DNA of 25,652 nucleotides from the NCBI GenBank assembly GCA_036170135.1, contig JAVHOP010000142.1, forward strand, positions 1 through 25,652, written 5' to 3'. The translations under genes and the position numbers were made by a program. Positions 1 to 5,888 of the stretch are shown here, piece by piece. The first letter of the stretch is position 1. Every line of letters starts with the position of its first letter. The notes under the pieces were generated by a model. It was not told the origin of the DNA and searched no databases. It worked only from the letters and a program-made list of their open reading frames with translations. The DNA comes from CG1-02-35-72 sp036170135. Its GTDB lineage: Bacteria; Bacteroidota; Bacteroidia; Flavobacteriales; Flavobacteriaceae.

Positions 1-182
1 CTTCACTTCACTTTGTATCTTCCCGATATTCATCAGGACAGGCAGGATGACAAACACATTTAATCTCTCTTATTCTTTTCATTTTTATCATATCCAATCA
101 CAAATTGTAAGATTCGCAGAAGTGGTTTCGGAAGTAGTTATCATTGAAGTCTTTAAATTATTGATTGCGAAGTTGACAAATA
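1..182. other. Intergenic stretch at the left edge, no gene seen
   Basis: I find no convincing coding sequence here. One plus-strand frame is open from base 1 to a stop near 61-63. A short minus-strand frame (about 24 codons, with two Cys) also exists. Neither has recognisable protein features. The first ~55 bases, read on the minus strand (a GTCATCCTG-like phrase followed by GAAGTGAAG), resemble a filler phrase I associate with intergenic regions of flavobacterial genomes. The element would be cut off by the window edge. That recognition is from memory and weak. Confidence 0.35.
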
Positions 183-216
183 AAAAACCCATAAACATTT
201 GGTTTACGGGTTTTTA
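183..216. terminator. Bidirectional hairpin terminator
   Basis: An A-rich arm, an ACCCATAAAC stem strand, a short loop and a GTTTACGGGT strand are followed by a T run. The stem has one G-T wobble, and the A and T runs on both sides let it work in either direction. It lies just downstream, in minus-strand sense, of the partial tRNA-Ser copy at 238-254. It may therefore be the terminator of a lost tRNA gene, or it may serve a gene beyond the left edge. Confidence 0.6.
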
Positions 217-237
217 GTGAGATTTGATGAATTCTCA

Positions 238-254
238 GCGGAGAAAGAGGGATT
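238..254 (-). repeat. 17-bp copy of the tRNA-Ser 3' end
   Basis: Bases 238-254 are identical to 363-379. The shared segment covers the 3' acceptor strand, the discriminator base, and the 3' strand of the T-stem with part of the T-loop of the intact tRNA-Ser gene. No matching 5' acceptor strand is found within 100 bases upstream on the minus strand, so this is a fragment and not a second gene. It could be a scar of integration and excision at the tRNA 3' end, or the remains of a duplicated tRNA. Confidence 0.6.
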
Positions 255-305
255 ATTTTCAATACTCCCTCTATCGGCATTTTGCAAATGCCACAGCCTT
301 AAAAG

Positions 306-340
306 CAAAAAACCACTCAAGTAAACTTGGTGGTTTTTTA
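306..340 (-). terminator. Terminator of tRNA-Ser
   Basis: The stem ACCACTCAAG/CTTGGTGGT has a single bulged T and a TAAA loop, with A and T runs on its two sides. It begins about 24 bp downstream of the tRNA 3' end on the minus strand, the expected place for termination of the tRNA transcript. Confidence 0.75.
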
Positions 341-363
341 TTTTCAAGCCTCACACTTGATTG

Positions 364-448
364 CGGAGAAAGAGGGATTCGAACCCCCGGAGGTGTGACC
401 CTCAGCAGTTTTCAAGACTGTCGCAATCGACCACTCTGCCATTTCTCC
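364..448 (-). tRNA. tRNA-Ser (anticodon TGA)
   Basis: Read on the minus strand, the 85-nt gene starts GGAGAAA and ends with the complementary TTTCTCC plus discriminator G, giving a 7-bp acceptor stem. The anticodon loop CTTGAAA carries TGA (plus-strand bases 412-414), which reads UCA and other UCN serine codons. A long variable arm, as in class II tRNAs, precedes a GGTTCGAATCC T-arm. CCA is not encoded. A TATATTTG box lies just upstream and a terminator just downstream, so it is probably transcribed alone. Confidence 0.95.
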
Positions 449-458
449 AAATGGTGTG

Positions 459-466
459 CAAATATA
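459..466 (-). promoter_or_regulatory. -7 box of tRNA-Ser
   Basis: TATATTTG on the minus strand is an exact match to the Bacteroidota -7 consensus TAnnTTTG. It lies 10 bp before the tRNA 5' end. I see no clear TTTG element at the -33 position; only a T-rich segment is present. Confidence 0.55.
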
Positions 467-514
467 AAACCCTTTTTTGTTTTGCTAAAATTTTTTTTAC
501 TTTATTTATAACAA

Positions 515-541
515 ATAAAAAGCTATTATAAATAGTGCTTT
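515..541 (-). terminator. Terminator overlapping the rhlE stop codon
   Basis: On the minus strand, AAAG, a 2-nt bulge and CTATT, a TAT loop, then AATAG and CTTT are followed by a T-rich tract. The upstream arm includes the last bases of the helicase stop codon. The bulge makes it a moderate-quality hairpin. Confidence 0.5.
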
Positions 542-1832
542 ATGGACGTCTTTTAAAAAAATTTTGGTTTCTTTTTGGGCGGTTATCTTGACTGCCATTC
601 TGATTTGAAGGATTTCTTTTTTTAGGTGAAAAATTATTAGGACGTCCTTTGGGTTTATCATCAAATTCGCATGCCGTTTTATCATCGGTTTCATCGATCA
701 AAAAAGGATGGTTAGTGACTACCGGAATAGTTTGTTGAATCAGCTTTTGTATATCTTTTAAATAAGCACGTTCTTCTTGATCACAAAACGAAATGGCAGT
801 ACCGCTCGCACTGGCTCTACCCGTACGTCCAATACGGTGTACATAGGTTTCGGGGATATTCGGCAAATCGAAATTTATCACCAAAGGCAATTCTTCTATA
901 TCAATACCACGCGCAGCGATATCGGTTGCAACCAACACATTTAAATAACCATCTTTAAAACTGTTTAACGCTTTTTGTCGCGCCGCTTGCGATTTGTTGC
1001 CGTGAATGGCTTCTGCTTGAATATCGGCTTGATTTAAGTATTTTACGATTTTATTCGCACCGTGTTTAGTCCGTGAAAACACTAATACGGATGCTTCGGG
1101 TTCGGTTTGTAACAGATGGATGAGCAGTTTTATTTTACTGCGTTTGCCAACAAAATATATTTTTTGTTCAACTTTCTCGGCCGTGGTTTGTTCGGGTTTA
1201 ATAACCACTTTATCAGGATGTCCACCCAATATTTGTTGTGATAATTTGACAATATCTTCGGGCATAGTTGCCGAAAAGAACAGTGATTGTCTTTTAGTTG
1301 GCAACTTAGCAATGATTTTTTTAATGTCATGGATAAATCCCATATCCAACATCCTGTCGGCTTCGTCTAATACAAAATAGTCAATGTAACTTAGCGAAAT
1401 GATTCCTTGATTCATTAAATCGAGCAATCGTCCGGGTGTAGCAACTAAAATATCAATGCCTTTTCGCAAAATTACTGTCTGATTCATTTGTTTAACCCCA
1501 CCAAAAATTACAGCATTTTTGATACCTGTATAGCGACTATACGACGTTAAACTATCGGCTATCTGAATGGCTAATTCGCGTGTTGGGGTTACAATGAGCG
1601 CTTTTATTTGCCGTTGTGATCCTCGATCTTGTCTGTTTTGAAATAGAAATTGGATAATTGGAATGGCGAATGCCGCAGTTTTTCCGGTTCCTGTTTGGGC
1701 GCAACCTAACAAATCGTTGCCCTTTAACAGTATGGGAATTGATTGTAGCTGAATGGGTGTTGGATGTGTGTATCCCTCGCTATCTAAAGCTTTTAGGATT
1801 GGTTCAATAATTTTGAGATCTTTAAATGTCAT
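540..1832 (-). CDS. rhlE: DEAD-box ATP-dependent RNA helicase, RhlE type
   Basis: This 430-aa protein unwinds RNA duplexes using ATP. DEAD-box helicases of this type act in ribosome assembly, mRNA decay and adaptation to cold. All core motifs are visible: a Q motif (GYTHPTPIQ, about residues 20-28), motif I AQTGTGKT (45-52), Ia PTRELA (83-88), TPGR (132-135), motif II DEAD (156-159), SAT (187-189), ARGID (307-311) and motif VI HRIGRTGR (332-339). The last ~45 residues are rich in Lys, Arg, Asn and Pro, a disordered basic tail that probably binds RNA. It lies directly downstream of a cold-shock protein gene, but a strong terminator separates them. A TACCTTTA sequence upstream is only a weak match to the -7 box. 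The family is certain; the RhlE subgroup is likely. Confidence 0.93.
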   Translation of the reverse strand: MTFKDLKIIEPILKALDSEGYTHPTPIQLQSIPILLKGNDLLGCAQTGTGKTAAFAIPIIQFLFQNRQDRGSQRQIKALIVTPTRELAIQIADSLTSYSRYTGIKNAVIFGGVKQMNQTVILRKGIDILVATPGRLLDLMNQGIISLSYIDYFVLDEADRMLDMGFIHDIKKIIAKLPTKRQSLFFSATMPEDIVKLSQQILGGHPDKVVIKPEQTTAEKVEQKIYFVGKRSKIKLLIHLLQTEPEASVLVFSRTKHGANKIVKYLNQADIQAEAIHGNKSQAARQKALNSFKDGYLNVLVATDIAARGIDIEELPLVINFDLPNIPETYVHRIGRTGRASASGTAISFCDQEERAYLKDIQKLIQQTIPVVTNHPFLIDETDDKTACEFDDKPKGRPNNFSPKKRNPSNQNGSQDNRPKRNQNFFKRRP

Positions 1833-1923
1833 TTGTTTTAATTGTAAAATCGTAAAGGTAGTGTAATTGTGTAAAGTGTTTTTTTTATAGCTAAAGCTGA
1901 ATTAGATTCAGAAACTAATAACT

Positions 1924-1951
1924 AAAAAAGCCTATCAATGATGATAGGCTT
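1924..1951 (-). terminator. Terminator of the cold-shock gene
   Basis: A perfect 10-bp stem AAGCCTATCA/TGATAGGCTT with a 4-nt loop is followed on the minus strand by a T run. It begins 25 bp after the csp stop codon and should separate csp from rhlE. Confidence 0.9.
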
Positions 1952-1976
1952 CTACAAGAAAGTTAAATAATTTATA

Positions 1977-2168
1977 TTAAATTACTTTTACATTTACTGC
2001 GTTTAATCCTTTTTTGCCTTGTTCTAGTTCAAATTCTACAACATCGCCTTCGCGGATGTCATCAATTAAACCTGATACGTGTACAAAATGATCTTTGTTT
2101 GTTCCTTCTTCTGTGATAAATCCGAATCCTTTAGATTCGTTGAAGAATTTTACTGTTCCTTTACTCAT
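1977..2168 (-). CDS. Cold-shock protein, CspA family
   Basis: This 63-aa single cold-shock domain (OB fold) binds single-stranded RNA and DNA and prevents or melts secondary structure. It begins with MSKGTVKFFN. RNP1 is visible as KGFGFI (residues 13-18) and RNP2 as HFVHVS (27-32), with the usual GLNAVNVKVI ending. Length is normal for the family. The gene has its own promoter (2199-2227) and terminator (1924-1951), so it is probably monocistronic. The leader implied by that promoter is only about 25 nt, much shorter than the thermosensor leader of E. coli cspA, so cold control by a long leader is not supported here. Which paralogue it corresponds to cannot be told from the sequence. Confidence 0.95.
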   Translation of the reverse strand: MSKGTVKFFNESKGFGFITEEGTNKDHFVHVSGLIDDIREGDVVEFELEQGKKGLNAVNVKVI

Positions 2169-2198
2169 TGTTATTATTTATTATAAAATTTTAAGTGG

Positions 2199-2227
2199 CA
2201 AAGATAGATTAATAATCTGATAACAAA
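2199..2227 (-). promoter_or_regulatory. Promoter of the cold-shock gene
   Basis: On the minus strand TTTG (2224-2227) and TATCTTTG (2199-2206) are separated by 17 bp. Both match the Bacteroidota housekeeping consensus (TTTG at -33, TAnnTTTG at -7). Transcription would start near 2193, giving a leader of about 25 nt. Confidence 0.75.
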
Positions 2228-2291
2228 CTATCTTTTTTTAAAAAAAATAAAATAATTGTTATTGCAAGCGTTTGATTATAAAATAAATACT

Positions 2292-3131
2292 TTAAGACAA
2301 GCAAAGTAATCGCATTCCTGTTGGAGTTAAATCAATAATTTTTAATTTATATAAATTGCCAATACCTCTTTTAAAAGCCTTTTTGCTCAAGCCTACTTGT
2401 TTCTTTATATCCTCTGGATCGCTTTTATCGTTTAAGTTTAAGATACCATCTGCATTTTTTAATGCCGATAAAATCATATTACTATTGACATCAATACTTT
2501 TTCTATAGCCAAGTGGTTCTAATAATAAGTCAATTTTACCATCTTCTCGAACCTGTTTAACATAAGCTTTTATTCTGTCACCAGTTCTCACATTTTTAAA
2601 CAAATCGGAGTTAAATATCAAACCTGAATATTTATTATTGACGATAACTTTCATACCTAAATCTGTTTGATTTAATAACAAAGCATCTACCTCTTGTCCT
2701 ATTTCAAATGTTACATCATCAAAAACTATGTATTTATCAATTTTTGAGGTGCCAATCATTCTGTTAGATAAATCATCTTGAAGTACGTAAATTATATACC
2801 ACTCACCTGCTTCCATCTTTTCGTGTTGAAAGGCAAAGGGCACCAATAAATCTTTTTCTAATCCCCAATCTACAAAAGCACCTATTTTATTCACTTCTTT
2901 AACGCGCAAATAGGCAAATTCCCCCAATTGTACTTTTGGCATAAACATAGTTGCTACCAATTTGTTGCTTTTATCGTGATAGATAAAAACGTCTAATTCA
3001 TCATCAATAGCTAAGCTATTAGACATATATTCATTTGGTAAAAACACTTCATTATGGTCTTCATCTGTCAAGTAATAGCCTGATTGTATTGAACGACCTA
3101 CTTTTAAATGATTTGTTTTTCCTATTTCCAT
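2292..3131 (-). CDS. S1-like RNA-binding protein, CvfB/YitL family
   Basis: This 279-aa cytoplasmic protein has the CvfB layout: an N-terminal OB/S1-like segment (about 1-65), two further S1-type segments (about 70-132 and 140-205, with the typical GAFVDWG strand) and a C-terminal winged-helix segment (about 215-275). CvfB was named in Staphylococcus as a virulence-regulating RNA-binding protein; the role in Bacteroidota is not established. Family members have sometimes been labelled as GntR regulators, which the S1 repeats do not support. The gene starts 50 bp after the DUF1456 gene on the same strand, so it may be the last gene of an FAD oxidoreductase-DUF1456-cvfB transcript. I see no good promoter of its own. 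Confidence 0.85.
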   Translation of the reverse strand: MEIGKTNHLKVGRSIQSGYYLTDEDHNEVFLPNEYMSNSLAIDDELDVFIYHDKSNKLVATMFMPKVQLGEFAYLRVKEVNKIGAFVDWGLEKDLLVPFAFQHEKMEAGEWYIIYVLQDDLSNRMIGTSKIDKYIVFDDVTFEIGQEVDALLLNQTDLGMKVIVNNKYSGLIFNSDLFKNVRTGDRIKAYVKQVREDGKIDLLLEPLGYRKSIDVNSNMILSALKNADGILNLNDKSDPEDIKKQVGLSKKAFKRGIGNLYKLKIIDLTPTGMRLLCLS

Positions 3132-3181
3132 GATGTATATAATTTAGATGCGCTGATAAAACTTTAAACTGGTTTCAAGTT

Positions 3182-3442
3182 TTACTTAGGCGTATTTATT
3201 TCAATTTTATTTTTTGGTGGCATCGGACCACGAAGATGGATGATAAGTCCGTTTAAAAAGTTGCGCAATAGCTGATCGCCACAAGGCATATATTTAGGAT
3301 GATCTTCGGCTCTAAAAATAGCGCCTAATTCGCTTTTGGTAACATTAAAATTCACCAATTTGCAAATCTTAATAATATCATCGTCACGAAATTTGTGTGC
3401 GACTCTTATTTTTTTGAAAACATCGTTATTTGATAGTCCCAT
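3182..3442 (-). CDS. DUF1456 (YehS-like) protein, single repeat unit
   Basis: This small 86-aa protein resembles the DUF1456 unit. It has an N-terminal SNNDVFKKIRVA helix, a DDDIIKICKL segment, a TKSELGAIFR segment and a C-terminal LLRNFLNGLIIHLRG. E. coli YehS carries two such units in about 156 aa, while this protein has one. No biochemical function is known for the family. The start codon lies inside the end of the upstream FAD oxidoreductase gene (17-nt overlap), which implies translational coupling. The ~12-residue C-terminal tail is charged and probably disordered. Family assignment is fairly confident; the role is unknown. Confidence 0.75.
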   Translation of the reverse strand: MGLSNNDVFKKIRVAHKFRDDDIIKICKLVNFNVTKSELGAIFRAEDHPKYMPCGDQLLRNFLNGLIIHLRGPMPPKNKIEINTPK

Positions 3443-5039
3443 AAGGCAAAGTTACTGCTTTTTTGATTTGAAATATTTTAACTTTTAGTTTACTCGCAAT
3501 AGATTCTATACAGCGCTCGCCATCCATGGCTGCCGAAACAATACCTCCCGCATAACCGCCACCTTCGCCACACGGATACAAGCCTTGTATTTGGGGATGT
3601 TCTAACGTTTCGGTTCTCGGAATTGAAACCGGTGATGAAGTTCTAGATTCTACGCCAACTACATTAGCTTCGGCGGTGTAAAATCCTTTCATCTTATTTC
3701 CGAATTCTGTAAAGCCTAATCGCAGTCTGCCTCCTATCATTTTTGGCAATAAGGAATGTAAGGGAGCTGATTTTAACCCGGGTTGGTATGAAGTTGGGTT
3801 TAAATCGGTTGACAAACGACCTTCTACAAAATCGGTTAAGCGTTGAGCAGGTGCTGTTTGGCATCTACCACCGGCATTATAAGCTAGTTTTTCTAATTCT
3901 TTTTGAAACTCAAGTCCTTTTAAAGCGCCAAATTTTTCGTATTTATAAAGATCCTTTTCGGCATTAATTTCTACCACAATTCCAGAATTTGCAAACGGAT
4001 TATTCCGTTTTGAAGGCGACATGCCATTTACAACGACTTCGCCTTTTGCGGTTGCTGCCGGAACAATAAAACCGCCAGGACACATACAAAACGAATACAC
4101 GCCGCGCTCTTTAACCTGATGTACCAAATTATAAGCAGCAGCCGGTAACAAAGGATTGCGTTCACCGCGACAATGGTATTGAATTTGATCGATTATTTGC
4201 TGCGGATGCTCAACCCGAACGCCCATTGCAAATGACTTTGCCTTTAAGGCAATATCTTTTTTGTTGAGTAAATAATAAATATCTCTAGCCGAATGTCCTG
4301 TTGCTAAAATCACGGCATTTACTGTCATTTCATTGCCATTTTGTAACTGAATGGCTTGCAATTTGTTTTGATTGATAACAAGATCAACCACACGACTTTC
4401 GAAATGAATTTCGCCACCAAACTTTAAAATGGTTTCGCGAATGTTAGCAACAATTCTCGGTAATTTATTGGTTCCGATATGCGGATGCGCATCGGTTAAA
4501 ATTTCTTCGGTAGCACCGTGACTCACCAATATTTCAAATATGCGCTTAACATCACCACGCTTAAGACTCCGCGTGTAAAGTTTGCCATCAGAATAAGTGC
4601 CTGCACCACCTTCGCCAAAGCAATAATTCGAGTCTTCATCAACGGTATGAAATTGGTTGATAGCACGTAAATCACGTCGTCGCTCTTGAACTTTTTTACC
4701 ACGTTCTAAAACAATTGGTTTAAAACCCAACTCTAAACAGCGCAGAGCGGCAAACATACCAGCAGGGCCAAATCCGATGATATGAATGGGTTTGGCTTGT
4801 GATACATCCCGATAATTAAAATGATAGTCGTTTGTTTCAGTAACAGGTTCGTTGATATAAATTTCTAATTTATAATTAAAAATAATTGGTGATTTACGCG
4901 CATCAATCGATTTTTTTAAAATCTTGATGCCTTTAATCACTTTTTCATCAACACCTAAATGCTTGGCTACTTTTTGCTTTAGCAGGTCGTTTTGGCCAGC
5001 TTCTTTAATAGAAATTCTGAAATTTATATTCCTTATCAT
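3426..5039 (-). CDS. FAD-dependent dehydrogenase (COG2509-like)
   Basis: This 537-aa flavoprotein has a Rossmann FAD-binding motif, GFGPAG at residues 89-94, followed by an acidic strand end (VLERG). An ~80-residue N-terminal domain precedes it. ATGHSARD (second nucleotide-binding region) and a C-terminal PCGEGGGYAGG motif, which normally contacts the flavin, are also visible. This arrangement fits the uncharacterised FAD-dependent dehydrogenase group. The substrate is unknown. No signal peptide or membrane segment is present, so it should be cytosolic. Its 3' end overlaps the DUF1456 start by 17 nt. A TAATTTTG promoter element lies only 4 nt before the start codon, so the mRNA may be leaderless. 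Confidence 0.85.
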   Translation of the reverse strand: MIRNINFRISIKEAGQNDLLKQKVAKHLGVDEKVIKGIKILKKSIDARKSPIIFNYKLEIYINEPVTETNDYHFNYRDVSQAKPIHIIGFGPAGMFAALRCLELGFKPIVLERGKKVQERRRDLRAINQFHTVDEDSNYCFGEGGAGTYSDGKLYTRSLKRGDVKRIFEILVSHGATEEILTDAHPHIGTNKLPRIVANIRETILKFGGEIHFESRVVDLVINQNKLQAIQLQNGNEMTVNAVILATGHSARDIYYLLNKKDIALKAKSFAMGVRVEHPQQIIDQIQYHCRGERNPLLPAAAYNLVHQVKERGVYSFCMCPGGFIVPAATAKGEVVVNGMSPSKRNNPFANSGIVVEINAEKDLYKYEKFGALKGLEFQKELEKLAYNAGGRCQTAPAQRLTDFVEGRLSTDLNPTSYQPGLKSAPLHSLLPKMIGGRLRLGFTEFGNKMKGFYTAEANVVGVESRTSSPVSIPRTETLEHPQIQGLYPCGEGGGYAGGIVSAAMDGERCIESIASKLKVKIFQIKKAVTLPYGTIK

Positions 5040-5043
5040 GCCG

Positions 5044-5051
5044 CAAAATTA
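5044..5051 (-). promoter_or_regulatory. -7 box directly before the FAD dehydrogenase start
   Basis: TAATTTTG on the minus strand matches TAnnTTTG exactly and ends 4 nt before the ATG at 5039. If used, transcription would begin at or within a few bases of the start codon. No TTG is found at the expected -33 distance, so this rests on the -7 box alone. Confidence 0.4.
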
Positions 5052-5113
5052 CGGAATATTAAGCCAGCATCATTTTAGTTCGATAATATTTTTGAAGTCG
5101 AGTTATTGGTTAA

Positions 5114-5809
5114 TTATCTCCTTTTTCCGAATAAGCGTAACAAGTATAAAAACAAGTTAATAAAATCGAGGTATAAGGTTAAGGCTCCTAAAATGGCAAT
5201 TTTTCTAGCCTCATCAGATTCTCCATCAATATTTTCGCCAATCCGTTTAATCTTCTGAGTATCATAAGCTGTTAGCGCCACAAAAATCAGTACTCCAATA
5301 TAAGTTATTACCCAATACATCATTTCGCTTTTCATAAACATATTGACAATTGAAGCAATAATAATTCCGATAAGGCCCATAAAAGCAATATTACCGATAC
5401 TGGTCAAATCTTTTTTGGTGTAATAACCATATAAACTCATCGCCCCAAAAGTACCTGCTGTTACATAAAATGTCGATGCAATTGAAGCGCTGGTATAAAT
5501 CAGAAAAATAACCGATAAGGTTAAGCCGTTTAATGCGGCATAGAGCAAAAAAACTAGTGTTGCTGTTTGCGCTTCAATTCGATTGATTACAGAAGTCAAG
5601 TAAACTACCATCAATAATTCGCCAATTATCAGACCATAAAAAACCCAACGGTTGCCAAAAATGATTTGAGAAACGGCAGGTGTATTGGCTGCCCATGCTG
5701 CGACAATACCTGTAATAATTAAGGCTCCCGACATCCAAGCGTAAACTTTGGTTATAAAACTTGATTGTGCTAATGCTATTTGCTCTTGTAACACTTGATT
5801 TGAGTTCAT
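5114..5809 (-). CDS. Bax inhibitor-1/YccA family membrane protein
   Basis: This 231-aa integral inner-membrane protein has about seven hydrophobic segments (starting near residues 25, 50, 80, 105, 140, 165 and 205), the BI-1 (TMBIM) topology. The conserved acidic and polar positions near TAYDTQKIKRIGE and the terminal YLDFINLFLYLLRLFG match the family. Bacterial BI-1 proteins such as YetJ conduct Ca2+ in a pH-dependent way, and YccA interacts with FtsH. Which applies here is unknown. The basic C-terminal tail GKRR is typical. It has its own TTTG-N19-TAATTTTG promoter between it and ppc. Confidence 0.92.
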   Translation of the reverse strand: MNSNQVLQEQIALAQSSFITKVYAWMSGALIITGIVAAWAANTPAVSQIIFGNRWVFYGLIIGELLMVVYLTSVINRIEAQTATLVFLLYAALNGLTLSVIFLIYTSASIASTFYVTAGTFGAMSLYGYYTKKDLTSIGNIAFMGLIGIIIASIVNMFMKSEMMYWVITYIGVLIFVALTAYDTQKIKRIGENIDGESDEARKIAILGALTLYLDFINLFLYLLRLFGKRR

Positions 5810-5839
5810 AGATATTTTATTTTATTGTTTTAAGTGCCT

Positions 5840-5870
5840 CAAAATTAATCTTTTTACCAATAGTAGCAAA
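5840..5870 (-). promoter_or_regulatory. Promoter of the BI-1 gene
   Basis: TTTG (5867-5870) and TAATTTTG (5840-5847) on the minus strand are separated by 19 bp. This is a full match to the Bacteroidota consensus, with a leader of about 25 nt. The -33 element sits inside an imperfect palindrome (5862-5884). Confidence 0.75.
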
Positions 5871-5888
5871 GCTCTTTAGATACTTTGA

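Noticed and set aside
276..292. Hairpin GGCATTT-TGC-AAATGCC
   Set aside because: A perfect 7-bp stem, but with no T run and no adjacent gene to terminate. It may be part of the tRNA relic; not enough to call a feature.
238..300. A second complete tRNA-Ser gene
   Set aside because: Only 17 bp of the 3' end match. No complementary 5' acceptor strand or anticodon arm is found upstream on the minus strand.
224..511. 95-codon plus-strand open frame
   Set aside because: It runs antisense through the tRNA-Ser gene and its terminator, has no family resemblance, and its ends are set by those elements.
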